A DNA stretch of 64,000 nt from Paenibacillus sp. J2TS4 (GTDB lineage Bacteria > Bacillota > Bacilli > Paenibacillales > NBRC-103111): NCBI RefSeq assembly GCF_018403245.1, contig NZ_BOSH01000008.1, forward strand, positions 186,001 to 250,000, read 5' to 3'. Position numbers and translations under genes: made by a program. Positions 25,312 to 34,313 of this stretch are shown here, one piece after another. The notes under the pieces were generated by a model. It made no database searches, had not been told where the DNA came from, and was given only the letters and a program-made list of their open reading frames with translations. Positions within the stretch are counted from its first letter, which is position 1; every line of letters begins with the position of its first letter.

Positions 25312-25881
25312 TCATTCTTTAGTTAGTAATTTGCGAACGTCGGCTTCGACCACCAACAATCTATCATTAAGCACATTAATTTGATGCTCGTGCCGATCAG
25401 TACGGGTGGTGATCTTCTTATCGACCAAATGCAGCATCGAGATGACGTCCTCTCTCTGAGAACATTCCATACGGTCTAGCTGCTCTCCTACTATACTCAT
25501 CTGAGTTTCCAGTGACGTCATTCTATTCTCCATCGATGTCATACTGCTCTCCATCGATGTCATATTACTCTCCATCAACGTCATTCTACTCTCCATCGAT
25601 GTCATACGCCTATCCATTGAGGCTATCTCGGTTTCCATAGACGTCATACGATTCTCCATAGACGTCATGCGGCTATCCATCGAGGCTATCTGAGTTTCCA
25701 TTGACGTCATGCGATTCTCCATAGACGTCATGCGGCTATCCATCGAGGCTATCTGAGTTTCCATTGACGTCATGCGATTCTCTATAGACGTCATGCGATT
25801 TTCTAGACCGTCCAACCTGATAGTGATAGGCGTTAATTCTTCCTTCAGTACTTCCTTGAGCATTTCTCTTAACTGATCCAT
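25312..25881 (-). CDS. Heptad-repeat coiled-coil protein
   Basis: Protein of 189 residues dominated by heptads such as MTSMENR, MTSMETQ and IASMDSR, with methionines at regular core positions. The central part (about residues 28-125) is a nearly perfect coiled coil built from 7- and 21-residue units. It has no signal peptide, membrane helix or catalytic motif. The C-terminal 60 residues (MLHLVDKKITTRTDRHEHQI onward) are also helical. The ATG at 25881 has GAGGTGAGG upstream; a GTG at 25890 is the alternative. Function unknown; similar proteins are annotated only as hypothetical. Confidence 0.7.
   Translation of the reverse strand: MDQLREMLKEVLKEELTPITIRLDGLENRMTSIENRMTSMETQIASMDSRMTSMENRMTSMETQIASMDSRMTSMENRMTSMETEIASMDRRMTSMESRMTLMESNMTSMESSMTSMENRMTSLETQMSIVGEQLDRMECSQREDVISMLHLVDKKITTRTDRHEHQINVLNDRLLVVEADVRKLLTKE
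25500..25800. repeat. Tandem repeats within the coiled-coil gene
   Basis: About 300 bases of 21-base units, some grouped as a 63-base higher-order repeat seen twice almost unchanged (around 25625-25770). Units read as TCCAT(A/C)GACGTCATGCG-type sequence. The reading frame is kept throughout, so this is coding repeat expansion. Confidence 0.8.
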
Positions 25882-26064
25882 TTTCCTCACCTCAAAGTAT
25901 AGAGAATGAAGTTGTTCTATGGGGCAATTCTAAGTATAGTATATCTAAAAAACAAATGGAATGCAAACATATGTTCCCATATAAAAGTGCTGGATTTGGT
26001 TCTTTAGTACCACAAACCAATTAATAGAAGGTATAACGAACTATATTCAATGCTATCTGGAGGT

Positions 26065-26102
26065 TTCATAAGCTAACCTCCTGCAGAAGGTTAGCTTATG
26101 AA
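26065..26102. repeat. Perfect inverted repeat, 15-base arms
   Basis: TTCATAAGCTAACCT and its exact complement around CCTGCAGA. It lies 40 bases past the stop of the T-box-controlled methyltransferase. There is no T-run on either side, so it is not a standard terminator; it may stabilise the transcript end. Confidence 0.6.
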
Positions 26103-26141
26103 CTTGTAGCTCGGTCAGGCTATTTAACTAAATTATCATCG

Positions 26142-26963
26142 TTATGGAAGGACAGAGGATTTTTTTCTCCCTATATATAGTAAATGGGAGGATACCCCCA
26201 ACACCGACGGATCTCGTGCCAGCTTTAGGAGTAAATCTATCCATTTTTCTTTGTCCCCTCGTTCGCTCCAATATTGTTTTTGTTCATCGTTTAGCAAGGC
26301 ACCTAAATTAGAGGAGCCAATCAAGTCAACCGTTTCAAATCCATGGCTCTCCATGAACGGTTTGATCTCTTCCACGTTGTAATAATAAGCTCCCGTGAAC
26401 CGGCCTTTATCCCTATGATTAAAAATTCCATCTTCTATAAAACGATGGATGGAATCCATGTTATCATTAGGCTGCCAAAATTGTGGAAAAAGCAAAGAGG
26501 TAAGGATCATCCTCATTCGGCTTTGGAAGGCTACAAAAACGACGCCATTATTCTTGGTCACACGATGTAACTCCCTAACAGCAGCTATTCGTTCGTCTTC
26601 TTTTTGCAAATGATACAGGGGGCCTAACATTAGAGAAGCATCAAAGACTTCATTGGAAAGACCAGCTAAATGGGTTGCGTTCAGGACGTGAAATCCACCA
26701 AATTTATGGCTTAATCCCAATTCATCTGCCTTTTCTTTGGCAAGGTCGACTAAATGAGGTGTCAGATCGGCAAGAGTTACGTTGTATCCGTGTTTCGCTA
26801 ATTCAAGTGAGTATTTCCCGGGACCTGCACCGTTATCTAAGACATTACCAGACCCAGGCAAGTATTGTTTCATATAATGCCAATTAATAATGAACTCCAA
26901 TGGCTCCCTGTCCAATCTTCCCCACTCATCAAAACCAGAATAGTACTCAACAACGTTGCTCAT
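26142..26963 (-). CDS. Class I SAM-dependent methyltransferase controlled by a T-box
   Basis: Protein of 273 residues. Motif I is NVLDNGAGPGKYSLELAKHG, followed by ADLTPHLVDLAKEKA, then FDASLMLGPLYHLQKEDERI and VTKNNGVVFVAF, all typical of the Methyltransf_11/25 fold. GGAGGGG lies 6-7 bases before the ATG. A complete T-box leader with its own promoter lies directly upstream, so expression should respond to an uncharged tRNA, probably tRNA-Leu. No leucine biosynthesis or aminoacyl-tRNA synthetase gene is adjacent. The methyl acceptor is unknown. Confidence 0.87.
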   Translation of the reverse strand: MSNVVEYYSGFDEWGRLDREPLEFIINWHYMKQYLPGSGNVLDNGAGPGKYSLELAKHGYNVTLADLTPHLVDLAKEKADELGLSHKFGGFHVLNATHLAGLSNEVFDASLMLGPLYHLQKEDERIAAVRELHRVTKNNGVVFVAFQSRMRMILTSLLFPQFWQPNDNMDSIHRFIEDGIFNHRDKGRFTGAYYYNVEEIKPFMESHGFETVDLIGSSNLGALLNDEQKQYWSERGDKEKWIDLLLKLARDPSVLGVSSHLLYIGRKKSSVLP

Positions 26964-26987
26964 ACTCTTCCCCTCCTGGATAACAAA

Positions 26988-27246
26988 AATAACCCATCAC
27001 CACAAAGAGGCGATAGGTTTTACCTTCACGGTACCACTCTTCTTGATTCGCAACCAAAATAAACGAATCCTTCGGAACCCGATTACGGAGGTTACCCGTT
27101 AAGATCTACAACCCTTCGATCTTACCGCTCAAGGGCGAGTTGGGGAAACTATTGACTGTCTTACACTAATTCGACAGCTCTCTGGACAACAGTTATTCCT
27201 TAATACTCCCTATCCTTGCGTTTTAGTTTATAAAATTTTAGTGAAT
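26988..27246 (-). ncRNA. T-box riboswitch, probable leucine (CTC) specifier
   Basis: Read on the minus strand: Stem I with AGGGAGTA (AGTA at 27207-27204) whose AGGG pairs with CCCT, enclosing CAA-CTC-G, so CTC at 27139-27137 is the likely specifier. Downstream come AGAGTGGTACCGTG, the T-box motif with TGGT at 27036-27033, and a terminator with 11-base arms (27019-27009 with 27001-26991) followed by ATTTTTG. TGGT fits a tRNA with discriminator A, as tRNA-Leu has. The specifier reading is an inference; the T-box class is secure. Confidence 0.88.
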
Positions 27247-27252
27247 GGTGAA

Positions 27253-27281
27253 AGTATATACTGGAAGATAATTCCTGTCAA
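27253..27281 (-). promoter_or_regulatory. Promoter of the T-box leader
   Basis: On the minus strand TTGACA (27281-27276) and TATACT (27258-27253) with a 17-base spacer; transcription would begin near 27246, just before Stem I. Confidence 0.8.
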
Positions 27282-27454
27282 TTGGTATTTAGATTTAGAG
27301 CCACTCTCTTTAACCTAAGAACTTCTTTTACATTGTTCGGCAAAATACAGCAAATTTGTTGACGATGCAATATATTCCATGTATGGTATTTCTAGTACTT
27401 CCTTCCTATACTTAATCGTACGTCAGGTATAGGTTGGTAAATAGGAGGAGAAAA

Positions 27455-30400
27455 GTGGAAAGACTGAGAAAGAGCTTAGCATTTGTATTAAGTCTATCAT
27501 TGCTGCTATGTTATTCTGGTGTATCCTATGCTATTTCGTCAAATCCAGAGAACCTTATTGTCGACTCGACAACTACAGCACCCGAAGAGATCGTTTCTGA
27601 ACAAAGTGTTACTGCAAATGTTTATCAAACGATTTATCAAACGATTCATTTTCCTGATCGAAATCTGGAGCTTGCCGTTAGAGACAAGCTAAATAAGCAG
27701 GATGGAGACATTCTGGTCGACGAGGCGTTAAGCATCGAAGAATTAGAAATCTATAACGGATATATTTCTAATTTAGAAGGAATCCAATACTTGGAGAACC
27801 TTAGCGTTTTAAAGCTGAATTACAATCATATTGAAGATATTACTCTATTGTCTTCTTTAAAATCTTTAACACGATTAGAGCTAAAAGATAACAACATTCA
27901 TGACCTTACCCCGCTAGCCTCACTTTCTTCTCTAATCTCACTTTATTTACAAGATAACTACATCAAGGATATTACCCCACTATCCAAATTAACCCAGCTG
28001 CAAGAACTATATTTGTCTGGAAATCAGGTAACCGATTATTCACCTACCCAACCATATTATAATCGATTAATTGGTAAAGATTTCGTTTTGCCCCAACATA
28101 AAGAAGATCATGCCATCTCCTTTCCCGATCCGTACTTCGAGCAAGCCGTACGACAGGCTATAAACAAACCAGAAGGAGATATCCTAGTAAGTTATGTTCA
28201 TGGACTCACTGATTTTGGCGTACATGGAGAAGAACTCAAGAGCATAGAGGGAATTCAATATTTTGCAGACTTGAAGAATTTAAGTATGTCGTGGACAAAA
28301 GTAAAAGATATAAGTCCTATTCGAGAGCTTACAAAATTGGAGTCGCTTAGTTTTACGGATGGTGAGCTAGAGGATATTAGTTCTTTAGAAAACCTTAAAA
28401 ATCTTAGATCCCTTTCTTTCCAAAATAATATGATTGAAGATATTTCGTCATTATCCGGACTGCCTTATCTAAATTCTCTAAACTTAAGCTATAACCATAT
28501 TGAGGATATAAGCCCTTTAAGCAATCTGACAAATTTAAGAAGTCTCTATCTGCGTGGCAACTCGGTCAAGGACTATACGCCTACAGCTGCCTATTATGAA
28601 CAATTATATGGCAAGGATTTTTCATTAAAAGTATTAAGTGAAGACGAGAATATTGCTATCTCCTTCCCAGATCCATACTTTGAGCAAACCGTGCGAGAGG
28701 TCATAAATAAACCAGAGGGAGATATTCTAGTAAGTGATGTGCATGGGCTGACTGATTTATATATTTTTGAGAGAGAGATAACGAACATTACGGGAATTCA
28801 ATATTTTTCAGATTTAAGGAATTTAACTACTCATTCGACAAAAATAGAAGATATCAGTCCTATTCAAGGGCTTACAAAACTAGAATACCTTAGCTTTACG
28901 GATGGCCAGCTAGTAGATATAAGCGTTTTAAGAAACCTTAAGAATCTTAGATCCCTTTCTTTCCAAAATAATAAGATTGAAGATATTACGCCATTATCCG
29001 GACTGCCTTATCTAAATTTTCTAAACTTAAGCTATAACCATATTGAGGATATAAGCCCTTTAAGCAACCTGACAAATTTAAGAAGTCTCTATCTGCGTGG
29101 CAACTCGGTCAAGGACTATACACCTACAGCTGCCTATTATGAACAATTATATGGCAAGGATTTTTCATTAAAAGTATTAAGTGAAGACGAGAATATTGCT
29201 ATCTCCTTCCCAGATCCATACTTTGAGCAAACCGTGCGAGAGGTCATAAATAAACCAGAGGGAGATATTCTAGTAAGTGATGTGCATGGGCTGACTGATT
29301 TATATATTTTTGAGAGAGAGATAACGAACATTACGGGAATTCAATATTTTTCAGATTTAAGGAATTTAACTACTCATTCGACAAAAATAGAAGATATCAG
29401 TCCTATTCAAGGGCTTACAAAACTAGAATACCTTAGCTTTACGGATGGCCAGCTAGTAGATATAAGCGTTTTAAGAAACCTTAAGAATCTTAGATCCCTT
29501 TCTTTCCAAAATAATAAGATTGAAGATATTACGCCATTATCCGCACTGCCTTATCTAAATTCTCTAAACTTAAGCCATAACCATATTGAGGATATAAGCC
29601 CTTTAAGCAACCTGACAAATTTAAGAAGTCTCTATCTGCGCGGCAACCCGGTCAAGGACTATACACCTACAGCTGCCTATTATGAACAATTATATGGCAA
29701 GGATTTTTCGCTAATATTACCTGAAATAATTCCTATCACAGAGGTGGTTTTACAACCTGAAGAATTGGTTTTAACTACAGGAGATCCTCCTGTGGCATTG
29801 CAAGCAACTATCTATCCCGCTAATGCGACCTTCCAAACTTTAATATGGTCAAGCAGTGACGAGAATGTTGTCCAAGTAAGCAGAGAAGGGTTAGTGCAAG
29901 CAACAGGGGCCGGAACGGCGATTATTACTGTTCATTCCTCCGATAAGACAGAGTGGGCCACAGCTCAGGTTATCGTGCTCGAAAGAAAGATCGCGGTCGA
30001 ACATCCAAAGCAATCAATCCAAGTTGGACAGGATGACTTTACCTTGGCGGTATCTCAGCAGGCAGAAGACGTTAAACTTCAGTTTCCGGTTCAACAAATT
30101 AATGCAGAGCTGAAAGTAGCCACCTCGCCTTTAATTAAGGTAGAGATGCAAACTTCTCTGGGTCAAGTCAATTTACTAATTCCTAAAGGAACGTTAATTA
30201 AAGGCTCCGCCGATTGGGATGGAAGCTTGCCTTTACCTACAATCCGACCAAACCATAGTCTCACGGTTAGTGAAGCTCCTTCTATTCATGCGATTATTGA
30301 AGTCGGATTTGATGATTTAGATCTCTATTTCGACCAGCCGGTCAGACTTGTTATTCCTGGACAAGGAGGAAGAAAAGCGGGTTACCTGAAGCGAGGGGAA

Positions 30401-31612
30401 TTCAAGCCTATCGAGAGAGTTTTATCAGCAGATCATCTGGATGCGGCTATTCAGGAAATCCCCGAGGACGAAGAAGCAAAGATTGATGTGGGCAAAGATT
30501 TAATAATCTGGACGAAGCATTTCACAACCTTTATTGCATATGAGGATAAAAGAAAAGATCCACCTTCCGGTTCCAATTCGGGTTCGGGATCAGGCCCAGG
30601 CTGGGCAGGCGGTTTCGCCTCTGTCATGTCACCAGGTGCTTCCGTGTCCAAAAAGATAACAAAAGCTGATGGCGGAGTGTTGGAACTTGGGGAGCTAACC
30701 ATCAAAGTTTTACCCAAGTCCATTTCTGAAGATTTCACCCTAACTTTAGAAAAAGTTACAGAGACGGAGCTGCCCAAAAATTCCGCAAATTTGGAATTCC
30801 TGGACGAAGCCTATAAATTAAGCCCCAGCAAAGAAATTACTTGGCAGAAACCGTTCTACGTAACACTAAGTATTCCTGATGAACTCTCTCTCGATTCGGT
30901 TCAAAAAAGTGCATTATACTACTGGGCCGAGTCGACTGAGGAATGGCTAGTCATCGACAACCTGACCATCAACGAAGCCGAACGGAGCCTGACGGGCGAA
31001 TGGGAGAAGCTGGGCTTAATTGCGCTATTTATAAACCATGAACAGGAGTCAGGAGAGCCAACCGACGCAGGCAAAGATCAACAAACGGCCGTCCTTATGG
31101 ATATCAAAGATCATTGGGCAGAAAAAGACATTATCCAGCTTGTCCATCAAGGAATCATTAAGGGCTATCCCGATCAAACCTTCCGCCCCGATCATAAGAT
31201 AACGAGAGCTGAATTTGTTTCCATCCTTGTGCCTGCACTTGGTTTAGAGCTTACAGACGGGAAAATATTTACGGACACCGCTAACCATTGGGCACAAAAA
31301 GAAATCGCTGCCGCCTATTCCCAAGGGATTGTCGGCGGCTATAGTGAGGCCGAGTTTGGACCGGATGATGCGATTACTCGGGAACAAATAGCGTCTATGA
31401 TCGTCCGAGCGTTTAACTTACAGCCTAAAGAGCTGACTAACCCCTATAAGGATCACTCTGATATCTCTATATGGGCTATAAAAGCAATTGAAGCCTCCAT
31501 AGCCCACGGGATTATGGATGGCTACCCGGATAATACGATCCAGCCACAGGGTCAAGCTACAAGAGCAGAAGCGGCCACCATGGTGATCCGAGCACTAAAT
31601 CTGCAAGATTAA
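27455..31612 (+). CDS. Secreted LRR / bacterial Ig-like / SLH surface protein
   Basis: Cell-wall protein of 1385 residues. A signal peptide (to about residue 26) is followed by four internalin-like leucine-rich blocks (about 55-760), each led by a FPDxxLExxVRxxINKPxGDIL cap, then a Big_2 Ig-like domain (about 765-850, with GTAIITVHSSD), a beta-rich region, a Ser/Gly linker (SGSNSGSGSGPG), a further beta domain, and three SLH domains (about 1220-1385, with DHWAEKDI, NHWAQKEI and WAIKAIE) that anchor it to wall polysaccharide. The GTG at 27455 is chosen because AGGAGG lies 6 bases upstream. Two of the LRR blocks are almost identical. Likely role is adhesion or ligand binding. Confidence 0.92.
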   Translation: MERLRKSLAFVLSLSLLLCYSGVSYAISSNPENLIVDSTTTAPEEIVSEQSVTANVYQTIYQTIHFPDRNLELAVRDKLNKQDGDILVDEALSIEELEIYNGYISNLEGIQYLENLSVLKLNYNHIEDITLLSSLKSLTRLELKDNNIHDLTPLASLSSLISLYLQDNYIKDITPLSKLTQLQELYLSGNQVTDYSPTQPYYNRLIGKDFVLPQHKEDHAISFPDPYFEQAVRQAINKPEGDILVSYVHGLTDFGVHGEELKSIEGIQYFADLKNLSMSWTKVKDISPIRELTKLESLSFTDGELEDISSLENLKNLRSLSFQNNMIEDISSLSGLPYLNSLNLSYNHIEDISPLSNLTNLRSLYLRGNSVKDYTPTAAYYEQLYGKDFSLKVLSEDENIAISFPDPYFEQTVREVINKPEGDILVSDVHGLTDLYIFEREITNITGIQYFSDLRNLTTHSTKIEDISPIQGLTKLEYLSFTDGQLVDISVLRNLKNLRSLSFQNNKIEDITPLSGLPYLNFLNLSYNHIEDISPLSNLTNLRSLYLRGNSVKDYTPTAAYYEQLYGKDFSLKVLSEDENIAISFPDPYFEQTVREVINKPEGDILVSDVHGLTDLYIFEREITNITGIQYFSDLRNLTTHSTKIEDISPIQGLTKLEYLSFTDGQLVDISVLRNLKNLRSLSFQNNKIEDITPLSALPYLNSLNLSHNHIEDISPLSNLTNLRSLYLRGNPVKDYTPTAAYYEQLYGKDFSLILPEIIPITEVVLQPEELVLTTGDPPVALQATIYPANATFQTLIWSSSDENVVQVSREGLVQATGAGTAIITVHSSDKTEWATAQVIVLERKIAVEHPKQSIQVGQDDFTLAVSQQAEDVKLQFPVQQINAELKVATSPLIKVEMQTSLGQVNLLIPKGTLIKGSADWDGSLPLPTIRPNHSLTVSEAPSIHAIIEVGFDDLDLYFDQPVRLVIPGQGGRKAGYLKRGEFKPIERVLSADHLDAAIQEIPEDEEAKIDVGKDLIIWTKHFTTFIAYEDKRKDPPSGSNSGSGSGPGWAGGFASVMSPGASVSKKITKADGGVLELGELTIKVLPKSISEDFTLTLEKVTETELPKNSANLEFLDEAYKLSPSKEITWQKPFYVTLSIPDELSLDSVQKSALYYWAESTEEWLVIDNLTINEAERSLTGEWEKLGLIALFINHEQESGEPTDAGKDQQTAVLMDIKDHWAEKDIIQLVHQGIIKGYPDQTFRPDHKITRAEFVSILVPALGLELTDGKIFTDTANHWAQKEIAAAYSQGIVGGYSEAEFGPDDAITREQIASMIVRAFNLQPKELTNPYKDHSDISIWAIKAIEASIAHGIMDGYPDNTIQPQGQATRAEAATMVIRALNLQD
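28487..29572 (+). repeat. Tandem 543-base direct duplication inside the LRR gene
   Basis: Two adjacent copies of 543 bases (181 codons), about 28487-29029 and 29030-29572, differ at only a few positions. A third, more diverged block lies upstream from about 27950. The offset is exact and in frame, adding one LRR block. Confidence 0.88.
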
Positions 31613-31686
31613 GTACTTATTTTTATTTGCCTATTGAAAAAGCGACGAGTGAATATCACGATGAAGCAAGCACGTCGCCTTGTAAA

Positions 31687-31719
31687 AACTGGAAGGGGGA
31701 GTCCCCTTCCAGTTTTTTT
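31687..31719 (+). terminator. Terminator of the LRR/SLH gene
   Basis: Perfect 12-base arms (AACTGGAAGGGG and complement) with a four-base loop, followed by TTTTTTT. Confidence 0.9.
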
Positions 31720-31742
31720 ATATTATTCAAACATGCACACGA

Positions 31743-34313
31743 TCATAAAAGCTCTACGAGGGTACGATAAGCTTGAATGGCACCCATCTCAGCCTGTTTA
31801 GCGCTGCGCATTAGATCGGCGGCGGCGTAACGGCGTTCGGCGTCCGGAATCGGACCGAAGGGCTGCATCCATGGAAACATTTCGTTCAGCTTGACGAACG
31901 CCGCCTTAAGCTTCTCCGCATAACCTATGGCCGTATCGAAAGCAGAACTTAATGCTGGGTCATTAAACCTCTCCTTGGCCTCGATCAGAAATTCCCAGCC
32001 GAAGCACCGCAGCTCCTGCCAAGCATTAGCATGAAGCCCTAAATACCAGCCGTCGTACAACCCTTTGTCCAATGCATGGATAAGAACGTCATATGCCTCT
32101 GACCCGGTGTAAACTTCCGGTTGAGCCCATTTGCCTGCCGGATCGGCAAACTCTACGGCTAGTTGAAGGGCTTCCCGCACCACAAGGCGGTCACTGGGGG
32201 CCGGCCTGGGCTTTGCCCAATATAGCCTTACCTCCCCTTCCTCCTGTGGAGTAAGCATAGCGCCCTTCTGCTGATTCCGTTGACACGCATCGCAACGGCA
32301 CAACGTCCGAACGGGCCCTTCGTCCTGGAAGTTCACTCGCCGGGCAGTACACGGCTCACAAGGGCACTGCCCGAGTCCATACATCTCCCAGGGGATCGCC
32401 CGCTCCATCGGTCCATGCCATGAGCTTGTGTAATAGCCATCCCGGTCATAGCCGTGAATGAGCGAATACTCACCTCTCAGGAAGTCAACGGAACGGCCAA
32501 AACAGGCCCAACCGGCATCGATGGCCTTCCTTGCTGCATCCCACGCTTGGCGAAGCAAGGCGCGGTACGAATCACCTTGGGAGGCACCGTCTACGCCATC
32601 GATGTCCAGGCCAATGTTGCCGAAGAGCTCAATGAAGCGTCTCTCCGGCATCGGTATGCAAAAGTCATGAACGTTAATCCGTTCATGCATAGCAAAGAGA
32701 AAAGGTCTTCCCGTTACCCCCCTCAGCCATGCGTCGGAGCAAGAAATTCCGTAATAATCCGTTATTCCGCGATACGTATTGAATGGGGACATACAGCTGA
32801 TTCCATGGTAACGAAGCCCTTTAAGCAAAGTCCGCGGACCGAGCCCATCTGCCAGTTGCCGCATTACTTCCAGGGCGGAGCGCTCCACTTCGGCTGCTCG
32901 ACGGATCGCTTCGGCGGCCTTCCTGCGCCATCCCTCCTCGGCCAAAGGCTGCTGGTGGCCGGAGGGCCGCTCGGCAACCGCCGCCGCGATGGTCCCTTCT
33001 GCCTCTCGGAGAGCAGCCGCTATACTTTGGTATACGCGGCTTCCTTCCCTCAGTCCTTCCATGCTGGAAGGGCCGGCGTGATCCATGGCTCGCTCCAAAT
33101 AACGCGCGGCGTGTTCACGAGCCTTCCGCCATTTGGTGGCTATCTGGGCATGCTGAGCAGGATTGGCATCCGGCTCCATGATGACCTCAAGCCACTCGGC
33201 ATAGGCATGAGCGCTTGCTCCACCCGCTTCTGCCGCCCACCGAAAAGCCGATTCCATTCGTTTACGACTGTTCTCTCCATTTCGCCCCTCCTCGCCATCG
33301 ACAAGGTGAATCGAATAGATTTCGGGCTCTTCTCCTCCCTCACTCAGCTCGTCCATACGCAACGTCATTCCGCCTCTTTCGACGCTTTCTATCCTAAGAG
33401 ACGGCCCCATACATCCGGTTATGGCCATAAACTCACGCTGTCCCTGCAAGCGGCCCATTAGCGGAACCCCTTCCGCAAGCAGATCCGATATCCTTTCCTT
33501 GTCCGCTTCCCTTACTTCAACCCCCAGCAGTTTAATTGGATCGGATAAACGCAAAAGGTCTATATCCTCCTCGCTTCTCGCAACCTCCACAGGGGCGAAA
33601 GCCAGCCCTGTCGTAGCCAGCCAATCCGACTCGTCTATATAGCGATTATAGAATTGCATGGCCCCCATCAAGCAACCGATCCAAGAATAATCATGCGGAA
33701 CGGGGCGATATCCCGGAAGAACGAGAGCCTTGTCCTTCATTTGCCCACCCGTTTCATCGGGTCGTGGCTCGGCTGGCCGAAACTCTGTTACCGCTAGTGT
33801 GCCTACCCGCAGGTTCGCCTGCCAACCGGTGCGAACGCCGATTGGACCTTGCAGCCCGCGATAGTTTCCCGGCAGAACAAATCGCTCCTCGCCGTTAACG
33901 AGTAAGCGCATGACGTCCTCCGCGATCACCCACTCCACTTGATGCCAGCGGCTCGTTGGCACGCTTCCAAGCCCGGGTACGTTAAAAGCTTCCCCCGTGA
34001 CCGGGTGTCGGACGTGGAGAAGATCCTCGCGACGATCCCAATTGAGAATGACTTGCCCTTTTTCATAGACCAGCACCATATTGGTGCTATCCGTCATCAA
34101 GGTTGCCTCAATGGAAAGCGGAGTCCGATAGTGCCGTTCTGTTAGAGCGCTATACACACCAAACGAATCCGTAAATTGCATCCCCTCCGGGAGGCTGATG
34201 GGTTGACTATCCGGATGGGCGATGAGCCGATCAACAGGCTGGCCATCCTGATAAACGTTTATCCAAATTGAATCGTCGATCACCGGCTGAGCGGCCATTT
34301 GTTTTTTCATCAT
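31743..34313 (-). CDS. Large protein with LamG-like and BtrH-like domains, partner of the sigma-factor fusion
   Basis: Protein of 856 residues without signal peptide. Residues about 20-180 look like a LamG/concanavalin-type beta sandwich (WHQVEWVIAEDVMRLLVNGE, YRGLQGPIGVRTGW). A BtrH/C39-peptidase-like module follows (SWIGCLMGAMQFYN near 215, then EGVPLMGRLQ), then a helical linker (about 380-520), a second BtrH-like module (YHGISCMSPFNTYRGITDYY, GISCSDAWLRGVTGRPFLF), and a cysteine cluster CPCEPC...LCRCDAC that could bind zinc. The start is ATG 34313, overlapping the sigma gene stop by ATGA, with GGAGGAG upstream. Domain assignments are by eye; no function can be named. Confidence 0.6.
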   Translation of the reverse strand: MMKKQMAAQPVIDDSIWINVYQDGQPVDRLIAHPDSQPISLPEGMQFTDSFGVYSALTERHYRTPLSIEATLMTDSTNMVLVYEKGQVILNWDRREDLLHVRHPVTGEAFNVPGLGSVPTSRWHQVEWVIAEDVMRLLVNGEERFVLPGNYRGLQGPIGVRTGWQANLRVGTLAVTEFRPAEPRPDETGGQMKDKALVLPGYRPVPHDYSWIGCLMGAMQFYNRYIDESDWLATTGLAFAPVEVARSEEDIDLLRLSDPIKLLGVEVREADKERISDLLAEGVPLMGRLQGQREFMAITGCMGPSLRIESVERGGMTLRMDELSEGGEEPEIYSIHLVDGEEGRNGENSRKRMESAFRWAAEAGGASAHAYAEWLEVIMEPDANPAQHAQIATKWRKAREHAARYLERAMDHAGPSSMEGLREGSRVYQSIAAALREAEGTIAAAVAERPSGHQQPLAEEGWRRKAAEAIRRAAEVERSALEVMRQLADGLGPRTLLKGLRYHGISCMSPFNTYRGITDYYGISCSDAWLRGVTGRPFLFAMHERINVHDFCIPMPERRFIELFGNIGLDIDGVDGASQGDSYRALLRQAWDAARKAIDAGWACFGRSVDFLRGEYSLIHGYDRDGYYTSSWHGPMERAIPWEMYGLGQCPCEPCTARRVNFQDEGPVRTLCRCDACQRNQQKGAMLTPQEEGEVRLYWAKPRPAPSDRLVVREALQLAVEFADPAGKWAQPEVYTGSEAYDVLIHALDKGLYDGWYLGLHANAWQELRCFGWEFLIEAKERFNDPALSSAFDTAIGYAEKLKAAFVKLNEMFPWMQPFGPIPDAERRYAAADLMRSAKQAEMGAIQAYRTLVELL

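Noticed and set aside
25500..25800. Possible CRISPR array
   Set aside because: The regular 21-base repeats have no unique spacers, keep one reading frame and encode heptads; no cas genes are present.
28487..29572. Possible mobile element from the two long direct repeats
   Set aside because: The copies are adjacent, in frame and encode complete LRR blocks; there is no transposase or target duplication.
32454..33461. 335-codon open frame antisense to the LamG/BtrH-like gene
   Set aside because: No ribosome site and no domain; the opposite strand has coupled starts and recognisable motifs.
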